Below are positions 9,437 to 20,975 of a stretch of 64,000 nt of DNA, piece by piece (within the stretch, counting starts at the first letter, position 1; every line of letters begins with the position of its first letter). Source of the DNA: Malacoplasma iowae (lineage in GTDB: Bacteria; Bacillota_I; Bacilli_A; Mycoplasmatales; Mycoplasmoidaceae); contig NZ_LR215023.1 in the NCBI RefSeq assembly GCF_900660615.1, positions 248,001-312,000 of the forward strand. Direction: 5' to 3'. The notes under the pieces are model-generated. The model made no database searches. It saw only the letters and a program-made list of their open reading frames with translations, and had not been told where the DNA came from. The translations under genes and the position numbers were made by a program.

Positions 9437-10945
9437 TTAAGATGGCATTGTTGGTGCTCCAATTCCAGGACCAATAGGTTGTAATCCAATTAATCCATAG
9501 AATACAATTGATAAAATAATTACTGATACAACAGCAACTCCAGCTGGAAGAGCAATTCTTTTTAATATTGCTGAAGCTTCAACTTTAGCTTGTTGAGCAC
9601 AAATAATAATTACAGCAGCAATTGGTGAAAAACTTCTACTTAGATTTGCTAATTCTTGAATTGGAATTACAACCATTAATTGTTCACTTCCAGTTAATCC
9701 ACCTGTTTCACTAATACTTGCAACAATTGGAACAAAAGCAAATACTGTTGATGTACCACTACCACTTAAAGAACCTATTAATAAAATTATTAATGCAAAT
9801 ATAAATAAATATCCATATGCAGCCCCAGAAATATTATTGACAGAGTCTGTTAATAATTTAATTACCCCAAGACTTATTAATCCTTTAGAAAAAATAGAAG
9901 CAGCAGTAGATAAAACCACAACTGAAGCAAAACCATCTCCCATTCCTTTAAAAAAACCTGTAAATTCATTAAGAACTGGTTTTACTTGTCTTTGTCTAAT
10001 CATTTGAATAACTATTGTAACTATTGTACAAAGAATGATTGTTTCAACTATTCCAAACTTAAATCCAATATTTGGGTCAACTAAATTAACAATAAAAGGT
10101 ATTAATAAAACAAAGATTGGAAGAATTGGTAATATTGAATATCAACTCGGTGGTAAATTTTGTTGCTCAGTTTTTGTTTCAAAAGTTACTTCTTGTTCTA
10201 CAACCAATCCTAATTTATTGTTTTTTTGTTCAAATTTTTTATCCATAAATTTTTGTCAAAATAAATGTGCTATTCCCATAAGAATCAATGAAGGAATAGC
10301 GACTATAGCAAGTCTTGCATAAGTATAACCAATTAAGTCTCAATTCATTCTTGTAGAAACAAATGCACTGTCACTTCCTAATGGTGTTGGAAATATAGTT
10401 GCTGTTGTTGCAATGATAGCAACACTACTTAATGTTGAAATTTTTGCTTTTTTTAATATCGGAAATAACAATGTCATCAAAATAACAGCTAGAGAACTAG
10501 CGCTTGGAACAACAATTGATAATATGTTTCCCAAAATAAATATCATAAATAACAATAAGTATTTATGTTTTATTTTTAATAAAGGTTTTGTTAGTAAATT
10601 TACAATAACACCATTTGCACCAATCTCGCTCATGAATTTTGTGTAACCAAATAGTGCCATAATAATTAATCCAGCACTAACAAAATAATTTTTAAATTCT
10701 AATGCAATTACATAGAATGCATTAATTTCTCCTACCCCTGTTCCATAATCTGGTTTAAAATTATTTGAACCTTGATCATATCAATTTACAGGTGATAATC
10801 TACCAATGAATCCTGCAATCAATAACATAATGAAACCAATAAACAATAACACCAATCTAGCATCATGTTTTTTAATCATTAAGTATATTAATGCAGCAAA
10901 TGCAATGATAGCTACAATAATACCGACAATATCTTGTCAGCTCAT
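9437..10945 (-). CDS. DcuC-family (C4-dicarboxylate type) membrane carrier
   Basis: A 502-residue polytopic membrane protein resembling the DcuC anaerobic C4-dicarboxylate carrier family. Matching regions include FMSEIGANGVIVNLLTKPL, SIVVPSASSLAVILM, IAHLFWQKFMDKK, a GSGTSTVFAF loop and a C-terminal IQELANLSRSFSPIAAV. It has about 12 hydrophobic segments. A strong ribosome-binding site (AAAGGGGAG) precedes the ATG, and the second codon after AGC is UGA-Trp. It is transcribed with the nucleoside hydrolase and lies downstream of ribokinase. The family label predicts dicarboxylates, but the neighbours suggest a nucleoside or sugar-related substrate. The true substrate cannot be read from sequence. 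Confidence 0.8.
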
Positions 10946-11009
10946 AATATACTCCCCTTTAGTTATATATACAACCTTAATATATCACTGCAAAATTGTT
11001 TTTATATAT

Positions 11010-11055
11010 AAAAAATTCCATCCTAGTTTTTAGTACCAGTATGGAATTAATTTAA
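11010..11055 (-). terminator. Terminator downstream of ribokinase
   Basis: AATTCCAT (11014-11021) pairs with ATGGAATT (11041-11048). Read on the minus strand it is followed by TTTTTTAT. It separates the ribokinase transcript from the carrier-hydrolase operon. Confidence 0.65.
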
Positions 11056-11077
11056 TTAATTTGTTGTTTATTTAAAT

Positions 11078-11983
11078 TTATTTTTTATAAAAATCTAAAA
11101 CTTCTTGGTAACTTGGAATTGATTGTTGAGCTCCTTTTCTTGTTACTGCAATTGATGCAACATCAATTCCAAAATTAATTGCTTCATCTATATTATTACT
11201 ACTTAATATATTGGATACAAATCCACCAATGAATGAATCACCAGCAGCTGTTGTATCAATGGCATTTACTTTTCTAGATTCAAATAAATTAAATTTATTA
11301 TTTTTTCAAAGATATACACCTTTAGAACCATATGTAACAATTAAATTAATGTTTTTATTTTTTAAATTTAAATCGTTTTCGCTAATTTTTTGTATTGGTT
11401 TTTTTATTTTAAAAAGCTCTTCGAACTCTGTTTCGTTTGGGATTAAATAATCTGTATAATTTAATATTTCTTCATCGTATTTAATAATTGGAGCAGGATT
11501 TAAAAATGTTTTAATTTTTAATTCTTTTGCAATTTTAAATGCAGATAATATTACATCTTGTGGAATTTCAAATTGACATACAATAGCTTCAAAAGATTTT
11601 ATAAAATCTTTATTTTTAATTATGTCATCAACAGTGTTATTGTAGTTAGCACCTTTAATTATCACTATGTTATTTGAACCATCTTCTGAAACATAAATTG
11701 ATGCTAATCCTGTAGGGTTATTACATTTTTTAATCATTGATGTGTTTACATTATTTTCTTTTAATGAGTTAATAAGTTTATCGCCATTATCATCATTACC
11801 AACACAACCCATCATGTAAGTTTCTAAGTTCATTTTTGATAGAGCAACAGCTTGGTTTGCGCCTTTTCCACCACAAAAATATGAAATATTATTACCATAA
11901 ATTGTTTGACCCTCTTTTGGTAATTTATTTACATTTATGACAATGTCCATATTTAAAGAACCAATTACTAAAACCTTTTTCAT
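11078..11983 (-). CDS. rbsK: Ribokinase
   Basis: PfkB-family sugar kinase that phosphorylates ribose to ribose 5-phosphate. The N terminus (VLVIGSLNMDIVINVNKLP) and the substrate motif GGKGANQAVALSKM are classical for RbsK. The frame continues through a UGA-Trp to the active-site motif DTTAAGDSFIGGF, with the catalytic base Asp and the anion hole. The product has 301 residues, normal for the family. TTGGAG lies just upstream of the ATG. Next to the nucleoside hydrolase it would capture the ribose released from nucleosides. Confidence 0.93.
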
Positions 11984-12086
11984 ATTTCTCCAATTTAATT
12001 TCTTATTTTTATTCTATATTTTAAAGACTAGTATAGATAAGTTATTTTATTGGCTAATTATTAAAGTGTTTTATACAAAAAGTTTG

Positions 12087-12116
12087 TTAATTAAAAAAAG
12101 TCTTATCACATATAAT
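12087..12116 (+). promoter_or_regulatory. Candidate promoter of smc
   Basis: TATAAT at 12111-12116 with a weak TTAATT at 12087-12092 (spacer 18), 39 bases before the smc ATG. Confidence 0.35.
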
Positions 12117-12154
12117 TTATATGTTATGTAACAAAAACATATACAGGAGAAGCT

Positions 12155-15136
12155 ATGATTTTTTTGAAGAAGTTTGAAGCAAGAGGTTTTAAGTCATTTG
12201 CTGACTATACTAAATTGAATTTTGACTGTTCAATGATCGGGATAGTTGGTCCAAATGGTTCTGGAAAATCTAATGTAATCGATGCAGTTAAGTGGGTTCT
12301 TGGTGAAAAATCAATTAAGTCATTAAGAGGTAAAAAAAGTGATGATGTTATTTTTCATGGTTCTAAAACTAAACCAGCTAATGACTTTGCAGAAGTTACA
12401 TTAACTTTTGATAATTCAAAAAGAGTTTTGCATATTGATCTTGATGAAGTTTCTATTACAAGACGTTTATATAGAGGTAATGGTAATAATGATTACTTCA
12501 TTAATGGAGAACAAGCAAGACTTAAAGATATCATGGATGTTTTTGTAGATACAGGTTTATCTAAAGGGTCTCTTGGTATTATTTCTCAAGGTACAGTTAA
12601 CTGATTTGCAGATAGTAAACCTGAAGATAGAAGAACAATATTTGAAGAAGCAGCTGGAATTGGGTTATACACAAGAAAAAAAGAAGAATCATTAAGACAA
12701 CTTGAAAGAACACAAAACAATTTAAATCGTCTTATTGATATCACTAAAGAATTAAGTCGTGATATTAAAAAACTTGAACAACAAGCTTCTAAAGTAAAAG
12801 AATATAGTGAAAAAAAAGAAGAATTAACTAAACTTGAAATTTCTATTTTAGTAAAAGATATAGTAAAAGCTCAAAGTGAACTTGATAATATTAGTTCTAA
12901 ATTGAATACATCTAAATCTGTTAATCAAGATTTAGCTCCTAAATTGGAACAACTTGGAAAAGAATTAAGTGCTAATAAAGAAGCTCTTGAACAAGCAGAT
13001 ATTAAAGTTGGAATATTTAGTAATGAGTTAAACAATATTATTACTAAAATAAATAAACTAGAAATAGAAAAAGCAGCTTTGGACAATGATATTCAAATTG
13101 ACATGAATTCAACAGATTTTCAATCTAAAGTTAATGCTTTAGCAAACCTTGTTGCAACAACTGAAGCAGAAGTTAAATCAAAATCTGAAATTGTTGAAAG
13201 AAATAAAAAAGAAGCACAACAATACGAAGAACAAGTAATGCAACTTGAAAGTGAAAAAAATGAGAAACAAAAAACTTTAGTTGATCTAATAAAAGCAAAT
13301 ACAGAAAATAAAGCTAATTTGAATCACCTTGAAGATTTAATAAAAAACAAAATGGGTCATGAAGGTGGTGCTAAAGTTATTATTGAAAATAAAGAAGCAC
13401 TTACAGGAATTCTTGGAACAGTTTTAGATTTTATAAAAGTTGAACCAAATTATGAAAAAGCTATAATGTTGGCTTTAGGAAAAAACATTTCAAACATTGT
13501 AGTTAATACTCATAGAGACGCTAAAAGAGCTATTGATTTTTTAAATAACAATAAAGCTGGTATTGCAACATTTATGCCAGTTTATGAAATGAAACCAAAA
13601 GAAATAAAAAAAGAACATCAAGAAATACTTGAACATCTTCCAGGATTTATTGGTTTAGCTTCACAATTATTAACAAAAGTTGATAAAAAAATTCAACCAA
13701 TTATTGATGTTTTATTGGGAAGAATTATAATTGCTGAAAACTACGATACTGCAATTGATATTTCAAAATATACTTTCCAACTATATAAAATTATTACTCT
13801 AGATGGTCAAATTATAAATCCACAAGGTTCAATTACTGGTGGTTATAATGAAGGAAGAATTATAAATTCTTTAACAACTCTTGAAAACAAAAGAAAAGAG
13901 TTAAACAAATCTATTGAAGAACTTGATAAACAAATTTTAAAAGTTACTAACAGAACAAATGAAATTGATTTGTTATTAGTTAATTTTAGAAATAGATGTA
14001 ATGAATGTAGATTAAATGAATCAAAATATAGTGATCAACTTAAATGGTTGGAACAAGACTTTATTAAATACAAAGTTGAATATGAAAAACTTTCAAGAAA
14101 ATCATATACAAGTGATTCAGCAAATGTTGATAATGAATACAAAAATATTAATGATAGATTAAATTCTTTAATTAACACAAAAGAAAAAGTTGAAAATGAT
14201 TTAAATGTTAACCAAAATTCTAAAAAAATATTAAAAAATAGAATTTATGAAATAGAAGATGAAATTGAAAAAATAAGAGAAACAATGAGTCTTAACAATA
14301 ATGTTATTTTAGAATTTGACAAAAAAGAAATAATGAACTTTAACATTATTTCAAATGCAAAAGAAAAACTTAATAATAACTATAAAATGACAATTGAAAC
14401 TGCAATTCAAAATTATAGTGAACCACTACCAGTATCTGATAATGTCGCAAGACAAAAAATTGATAAACTAACTAAAGAATTAAATTACATAGGTCCAATT
14501 AATATGGATGCTATTAATGAACTTAAAGAAAAATCAGAACGTTATGAAAAAATGAGAGCTGAGGAAATTGAAATTTCTGAAGCAAAAGAAGAAATTATTA
14601 ATGTTATTAAAGAACTTGATTCTAAAGCACATGAAGATTTCTATAACACAATTCAAAAAATTAATGAAGAATTACCAAAAACATTTAAATATCTTTTTGG
14701 TGGAGGAAGTTGTAGTATTGAATTTACAGAACCTGACAACATATTAGAATCAGGAATTGATATTAAAGCTTCTCCACCAGGAAAAAATATTAATTCTTTA
14801 TTTGCATTATCTGGTGGTGAAAAAACACTTGTAGCTTTATCTGTTTTATTTTCAATTTTAAAAATTAGCTCTTTCCCGCTAGTTATTTTAGATGAAGCTG
14901 AATCTGCATTAGACCCATCAAACGTTGAACGTTTTGGAAATATTATTTCTAACTATTCAACTGACACACAATTTCTAGTTATTACACATAGACCTGGTAC
15001 TATGGAAAGATGTGATAAATTATATGGTGCTACAATGCAAACACAAGGTGTTACTTCAATTTATCAAGTTAAAGTACAAGATGCTAAAAAAGATTTTGGT
15101 AGCGACGAAATAATAGAAGACTTAGAAAATAAATAA
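12155..15136 (+). CDS. smc: SMC, chromosome segregation ATPase
   Basis: Condensin-type ATPase that organises and segregates the chromosome. The 993-residue protein has Walker [10 protein letters not shown] at residues 32-40 and the R-loop region ([18 protein letters not shown]). Long coiled coils run from about 160-400 and 560-800, separated by a hinge ([20 protein letters not shown] to [11 protein letters not shown]). The C-terminal head has the ABC signature [12 protein letters not shown] and Walker [14 protein letters not shown] near residues 880-925. It is shorter than the roughly 1190 residues of Bacillus SMC because the coils are shorter, as is usual in Mollicutes. A UGA-Trp occurs at codon 150. 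AGGAGA precedes the ATG. ftsY follows by 17 bases, the common smc-ftsY pairing. Confidence 0.97.
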
Positions 15137-15153
15137 TATTTTGGAGTATATTA

Positions 15154-16200
15154 ATGGGTTTTTTAAAAAAATTAATAGATAAAATAAAAGGTAAAAAAAC
15201 ACTATCTGAAAAAATTGAAGAAAAAAACATAGAAAACAAAGCAGAAGTTTATGTTAAACAAGAAAGTGTTTCGCAAAAAAAGTTTGATGATGGATTAAAA
15301 AAATCATCTAGCAACTTAAGTCAAGCAATTGCTGAAATCTCAAAAAAGTATAAAGAAGTTGATGAAAGTCTTTATGAGAGTATTGAAGAACTTTTAATTT
15401 CTTATGATGTTGGTGTAACAGCAACAATGAAAATTGTTGATGCAATAAGAGATGAAATTAATTTTCAAAATGTAAAAGACCCAAAATTAATTAAAGAAAT
15501 TATTGTTGATAAAATTTTTACTTATTATATTCAAGATACTAATGTAAATACTTTTTTAAATGTTAAAAATGATAGAACTAATGTTATTTTAGTTACAGGT
15601 GTTAATGGTGTTGGTAAAACTACATCAATTGCAAAAATAGCAAATAAATTTAAAAAAGAAAAAAAGAAAATTCTTTTAGTTGCAGGTGATACTTTTAGGG
15701 CTGGTGCTGTTGAGCAATTAAATGTTTGATCACAAAAAATTGGAACTGATATAGTATTACCAGATAAACCAAATCAAGACCCAGCATCAGTAATTTATAT
15801 GGGTCTTAAAAAAGGGTATGAAGAAAAATATGATTTAATTATTTGTGATACATCAGGTAGACTCCAAAACAAAGTTAACTTAATGAATGAATTGAAAAAA
15901 ATACATCAAGTAATCCATAAATTTGATAATTCAGCACCACATGAAGTTTTATTGGTTTTAGATGCAACAACAGGACAATCAGGAATCATACAAGCAAAAG
16001 CTTTCAAAGAAATAACTGATGTTACAGGAATTATACTTGCTAAAATGGATAGTACTTCAAAGGGTGGAATTATATTATCAATTAAAGATAATTTTGATAT
16101 TCCAGTTAAGTATATAGGTTTAGGAGAAAAACTTGAAGATTTATCACCTTTTGATTTAGAGAAATTTATTATAGGAATAACAAAAGAGTTAAAAATTTAG
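15154..16200 (+). CDS. ftsY: FtsY, signal recognition particle receptor
   Basis: SRP GTPase that docks ribosome-SRP complexes at the membrane. The N-terminal 60 residues are highly charged (A domain, Lys/Glu rich). The N domain helices follow, then the G domain with G1 GVNGVGKTT near residue 150, the SRP-specific [16 protein letters not shown]3 CDTSGRLQ, and [10 protein letters not shown] near the C terminus. The 348 residues include one UGA-Trp. It lies between smc and ylxM in a segregation and protein-targeting operon. Confidence 0.97.
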
Positions 16201-16203
16201 ATT

Positions 16204-16524
16204 ATGGAAAAACATGATTTGCAAAAGATTGCTTTTTTAATAGATTTTTATGGCAAACTATTAACAGAAAAAAAGATAACTTATTTAAAAGATTATTATT
16301 TTAATGACTATACTATTAATGAAATCGCAGAGCAAAATAATATTACAAAAATTGCGGTTTTTGATAGTATTAAAAAGTCTTTAATCGAACTTGAAAAATA
16401 TGAGGAAAAATTAAAGTTCATTGAAAATTTTAATAAAAGACTTGTTTTATATAAAGAAATTGAAGACAAAGAACTAGTTGATAAACTAATGAAAACTGAG
16501 GTACTTGATATATGGAAAAAATAA
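16204..16524 (+). CDS. ylxM: YlxM-like helix-turn-helix protein
   Basis: Small (106 aa) protein of the UPF0122/YlxM family. It has a sigma-region-4-like helix-turn-helix: YLKDYYFNDYTINEIAEQNN followed by ITKIAVFDSIKKSL. YlxM is usually encoded next to ffh or ftsY and modulates SRP activity, which matches its place here 3 bases after ftsY. The C terminus is a charged helix. The following gene starts inside its last codons (13-base overlap), so the two are coupled. Confidence 0.88.
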   Translation: MEKHDLQKIAFLIDFYGKLLTEKKITYLKDYYFNDYTINEIAEQNNITKIAVFDSIKKSLIELEKYEEKLKFIENFNKRLVLYKEIEDKELVDKLMKTEVLDIWKK

Positions 16525-17081
16525 TTAACTTTGTCTTTTGTATTAATGAATTACTAGAAGTTGAAGAAGATGAACAAACCAAACAATTCACTGATTTAAT
16601 TTGTAATTTAATTAATGAAGGAAAGCAATCTAAAAGTTTAAAAACATATTTTCTTATTGATAAAGAATTTGAGATTGATGAAAAACAACAAAAGAAATCA
16701 ATTCAAAAAGAAAAGATAAAATCTTTTTTAAAAAAACATGATTTAAAAATTTTAGAAAATGATATTAAATTTATTTTTAAATCAAAAGAAGATGAGCAAA
16801 TTGATGTTGATACAGCATTTGATGATATAGCAGTACCATCAAGTAGATTTAATTTTTCAAAAGAAGACACTATCATTTTCTTCACTGATCCATCAATTGG
16901 AGAAACAGCTTTTTTTGAAGGGTATTGAACAGTCTTTTTAGATTGTCCTTCATTGCCATATGATCAAAAAGAATTAAAAGAGATAAGAGGACTATCTTCA
17001 TATTACATAAGAAATGATATTAACAAGGTAAATCTTGATTCAATAAAATATGATTTTTTAACATTTCTAGAAAATAAATAA
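16512..17081 (+). CDS. Hypothetical protein coupled to ylxM, 189 aa
   Basis: Not recognised. The frame opens within the 3' end of ylxM and runs through one UGA-Trp (FFEGYWTVFLDCPS) to a TAA. The product is acidic and Lys-rich, with no signal peptide or clear membrane helix. The C-terminal half looks like a compact alpha/beta domain (IIFFTDPSIGETAFFEGYW). Tight coupling to ftsY-ylxM suggests a role connected to protein targeting, but no motif supports a specific function. Confidence 0.75.
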
Positions 17082-17125
17082 AAACGTTTATGTGTTAAAA
17101 TTTTTATAAATATGAGGTAACCAAT

Positions 17126-17734
17126 ATGAGTATGTTCAAATCTAAATTACAAAAAAAATCTGAAATTGATTACAATAAGCAATTTACAATTGATCAATTA
17201 TTAGCTGATCCAAAAATGTTACAAATCCATGCTGAAAGATTAAAAGCTGTTTATAAAGATGCAACAGATGATTTTATAAGAACCCAAATTGATCAAATAA
17301 TTCTAAAAGAAAATGCTTTTAATAAGATAATGCAATATCTAACTTCAAACTTTAGTTTTCAAATTGATGCTACTGAACTTGATGAATTTAAAAAAAGATT
17401 TAAAGCTCAATTTAATGAAACAGATGAAACTAAGTTAACAGAGCTTGCAAAAAAACTAATTATGAAAGGTTTAGTTTTTGAACAAGTTATAGCTCAAAAT
17501 AAATTGAGTATTGATGATGCTCAAGTTAAAACTTATTTAGATAATTATTACAAGACAACAAACCAACCAATTAATGAATACTTAAATAACAAAGAAAAAT
17601 TTGAAGAAATTAGAAACATCATTCTAGAAGAAAAAACAACTCAATGATTAATTCAAAAATTTAAAGTATGAATTGATTTAAAAACTCTAGTTCGTTTTGA
17701 TGGTTCTGGAAATGAAGATAACAACAAAGCTTAA
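17126..17734 (+). CDS. Trigger-factor C-terminal-like protein, 202 aa
   Basis: The 202 residues resemble the substrate-binding C-terminal domain of trigger factor or SurA-type chaperones: long amphipathic helices with IDQIILKENAFNKIMQYL, LAKKLIMKGLVFEQVIAQ, and LSIDDAQVKTYLDNYY near residue 130. The ribosome-binding domain with its signature loop and the PPIase domain are absent. A free chaperone arm or a dedicated assembly factor is plausible. The frame reads two UGA-Trp codons near the end (TTQWLIQKFKVW). GAGGTAA precedes the start. It is the last gene of the smc-ftsY run and a terminator overlaps its stop codon. Confidence 0.7.
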
Positions 17735-17748
17735 TGCTTTGTTTTTTT
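17723..17748 (+). terminator. Terminator overlapping the stop of the chaperone-like gene
   Basis: AACAAAGC pairs with GCTTTGTT over TTAAT (which holds the stop codon), followed by TTTTT. Confidence 0.85.
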
Positions 17749-17761
17749 ATTTTTTACAATA

Positions 17762-17790
17762 TTGAATTTTCATTTTTGAATTAATATAAT
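17762..17790 (+). promoter_or_regulatory. Promoter of surface protein gene A
   Basis: TTGAAT (17762-17767) and TATAAT (17785-17790) with a 17-base spacer. The block TTTGAATTAATATAATCAA around the -10 is nearly identical upstream of genes B and C. Confidence 0.75.
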
Positions 17791-17820
17791 CAAAAAAAGT
17801 GGTTCAAAAAGAGATGTATT

Positions 17821-20800
17821 ATGAAAAATAAAATTAAATTAATGATTTTTTCTACTGTGAGTTTATCTGCAATAGCAGTTCCATCAATTGCAAGTTTTTC
17901 TAAACTTGATCAAAATAAGGCAGCAAATATTTCAAATTCTTTTGCAAATAAAAGTTTATTAGCAGAACAAAATGAGCAAGATAAAACTAATTTTTTAGAT
18001 AAAAAAAGTTTGGATAACATTTCAACTTCTATTGGTCCAATAGTAATGAAAGATGCAAAAACTATTGAGAGTAGGGATTGATATGGATATGCAAATTGAA
18101 GTTTTGATATTACATCAGTTGACAAAACAACAAATAATTCTGGAACAACAACTGTTGTTCATTGAGAATATTTAGAAACTAGTGATAGTTTATTTTTAAT
18201 TACATCAAATAGTTATTTGATAAAACTTAATGCAACCACAGGTGAAGTTTTAGCATCAACAGATAAAACAACTGCAGAAATTAATAGTGGAACCCCAGAT
18301 AGAATTGCTGGTATTTCTTATAATGACACTTTATATGTTTGAGATTCAAAAACAACTTCAACAACTATATATGAAGTAGATAGAAATACTTTGAAGAAAA
18401 CTGGTCAAATTATTTCTTCTGGTAATTCTTTTTTAACACAAAATCGTTTACAAACTATTTATCCATTAGAAGTAGGATACAACATTGCAATTACAACTGA
18501 ATCAAATCAAGGTAGTGGAACTAATAATGGAAAAATTGCTAAATTAAAAGCAACGCTTGTTGATGATAATATGAAAGAATTAGTTCCATCAACTGCTGGA
18601 AATAATAAGCAAACAGAAACTGAAAAAAATGTTCAAACAATTGATATAGAAATAAATTCTACAACTGATGGTTTAGAATGAGAAAATATTTATAAAAATT
18701 CTTTTTATAGACCATCAACTAGAACTACTTTTCTTTTTATAGATAATAAAGCTTATGAAATTACTTTAAATAAAAATGCTGTTCAAAAGTCAAATATTAA
18801 AGAAGTTACTTTGACAAAAGATAATAAAATAGGTGAACAAACTCAACAATTAAAACCATTTAATTCATCTTTTATTGATGCAAACAACACTATTGTTTTT
18901 AAAAGAGATGGAGACAAAGAAATAAGTTATTTATCTGGTAATAACAACACAATTCAAACTATTAGTTTAAATACAACAACTAATAATGAATTGAAGAATA
19001 TAATAGATAAAGACTCTAATAATGAGAATAAACTAACTGTTTATGGTGTACCAACTGAAGCAAATAAATCTGTCAATTCAGGTAATTTAATTTATCTGGT
19101 AGATAAATCTAGTAATTTTGCTACTGGTTTTGTTTCTAACATTGTGCAAGCAACAAACTTTTATAGCAATCAAATGCAATTAAAATTAAATGATAGTGTC
19201 AGTCAATCTACTTTATTGCCATCACAAGTTTCTATCAATAATTTTAGAATTGAAGGAACAGGTGCAGATGCAATTAATCCTAATAATACTAATGCTAAAT
19301 TTATTGTTGATGATAGACAAGGAAAACTTTCAGTTACTTTATTAGCAACAAGAAATGCTTGATATTCACAGTTGAATTCAGTAAAAACTAAAACTCATTT
19401 ACATTTTGAGGGAACAAGTTTTATGAAAACATCTGATGCTATTAAATGAGCATCTGAAGCAATATTTCAATCACTTTATGGAAAAAATACACCAGGACAA
19501 ATTACTGAAGAGTTATTAGATAAAAATAAAGATACAATATTACCATCAAATAATATAAATACTAATAATGGATATTCAAACATTACTAAAAACTTTTTGA
19601 TAGTTAATAGAAACGATTCAGAAGGAAAAATTAAAATTGAAGCAACAGTGTCTTATACTGATAAATACAACACAACAATTAACTATTCACTAACACCGCA
19701 AGAATATACAATTAAGAAAGCAACTGCTTCAGATTATAAATTTGAATTTTATGGTCAAAAACCTGGAGAAGATGTTTCTGATGGCAAAGGTGAGAATTTA
19801 GATCCAATTGACATAAACACAATAACTGACAATTCTGCATTGAATGATTTAAAAAAATATATTCCATCATTTATTGATCCAAAACCAGACAAATTGGCTG
19901 AAGCGTTTATTAAAACACAAGATTCATATCCAATAGCTGATGGTTTAAGAAATGTTTATATTAAAGAAAAAGATGATACTAATGGAACATTAACAATTGC
20001 AGTTGAATATGTTGGTTTAAGTAACAAAGTAAAATCAAGTTTTTCAAGAAAATATACAGGTTTCCAAACTACAACAACTGCTGCTGTTACTTTTAAAGGA
20101 AATAAAGTTCCAAGAGAAAAAGTTGATTCTAACATAACTAATATTTTTAAAGAGGAATCAACAACTTTTATTGATATAAAAGATGTGTATCCAAATTATT
20201 CAGATAGAATTTCAGATGAAGTTTCAGAAGTTGCTCAAACTTATTCTGATGGTATTTCTAAACTTGCTGCAATGGGATATTCACCAGTTGTTAATATTAA
20301 ACATGATGATAATGGTGCACAATATGGATATCTTCAAGTTGAATTAGATTACTCACAACCAACAACTGATCAAAGAAAAAAACTACCAGGTAGTTTTTAT
20401 GATAAATTTGGTTTAAAAGATGGAAAAATTTCACAAGTTTATATTGGATTTTTACCAGTTAGTACAAGATTTGGAATAACTTTAAAAAACTATTATTCTC
20501 AAGAAGTTCAAAGAGTAGTGAATAATTATAATGTTGAATCTGTAGTTAATTATAATGATCTTTTAAAAACCTTAGATTACAGAGGATATTTAGAAAACGA
20601 AATAAGTATTATGGATGTTAAGTGAAATGGTGAAAAGCTAGATTTTGTAGTTTCAGGTAGATCAGCACAATATCCATCAGTTGCATCTACATATAATTTT
20701 ACAATTGACTGAGCACCAAAATTTGCATCTATTAGAGAAAGAAACTTAATATTGGCAGTATCATTAACATTAGCTGGTATTGGTGTTGTTGCATTTGGTA

Positions 20801-20850
20801 TAGGTGCATATATATTGAGAAAAAATAAAATTAGAAGATTATTGAAATAA
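17821..20850 (+). CDS. Large surface protein A (tandem paralogue family)
   Basis: First of five tandem paralogues of about 1000 residues (1009 here), with many UGA-Trp codons. It has an N-terminal signal or anchor segment (MKNKIKLMIFSTVSLSAIAV) and no lipobox Cys. A family hallmark near residues 60-85 reads ENISTSIGPIVMKD then KTIESRDWYGYANW. Next comes a beta-rich region with propeller-like strands (LFLITSNSYLIKLNATTGEV). Later repeats contain DKYNTTINYSL and GTLTIAVEYVGL, which resemble lipoprotein-17-type surface repeats. The C-terminal membrane helix LILAVSLTLAGIGVVAFGIG is followed by a basic tail (LRKNKIRRLLK). The shape is a surface protein anchored at its C terminus. Adhesion or antigenic variation is inferred, not shown. 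Confidence 0.85.
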
Positions 20851-20858
20851 TGAATCCA

Positions 20859-20892
20859 AAAATATTGTCTATTTGTTTAGACAATATTTTTT
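20859..20892 (+). terminator. Terminator of surface gene A
   Basis: AAAATATTGTCT pairs with AGACAATATTTT over an 8-base loop, then T run. The same hairpin follows gene C, where an IS has duplicated it. Confidence 0.85.
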
Positions 20893-20917
20893 ATTTGCTT
20901 TATAAAATGTGTTTGGG

Positions 20918-20945
20918 TTGATTTTTATCTTTGAATTAATATAAT
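20918..20945 (+). promoter_or_regulatory. Promoter of surface gene B
   Basis: TTGATT (20918-20923) and TATAAT (20940-20945), spacer 16. It shares the block around the -10 with genes A and C. Confidence 0.7.
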
Positions 20946-20975
20946 CAAGAAACACATGTAAATTAGGAATTAATT

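Noticed and set aside
9418-9489. Longer N terminus for the nucleoside hydrolase
   Set aside because: The extra residues lie in the end of the upstream carrier gene and lack a ribosome-binding site. The internal ATG has AAGGAG at the right distance.
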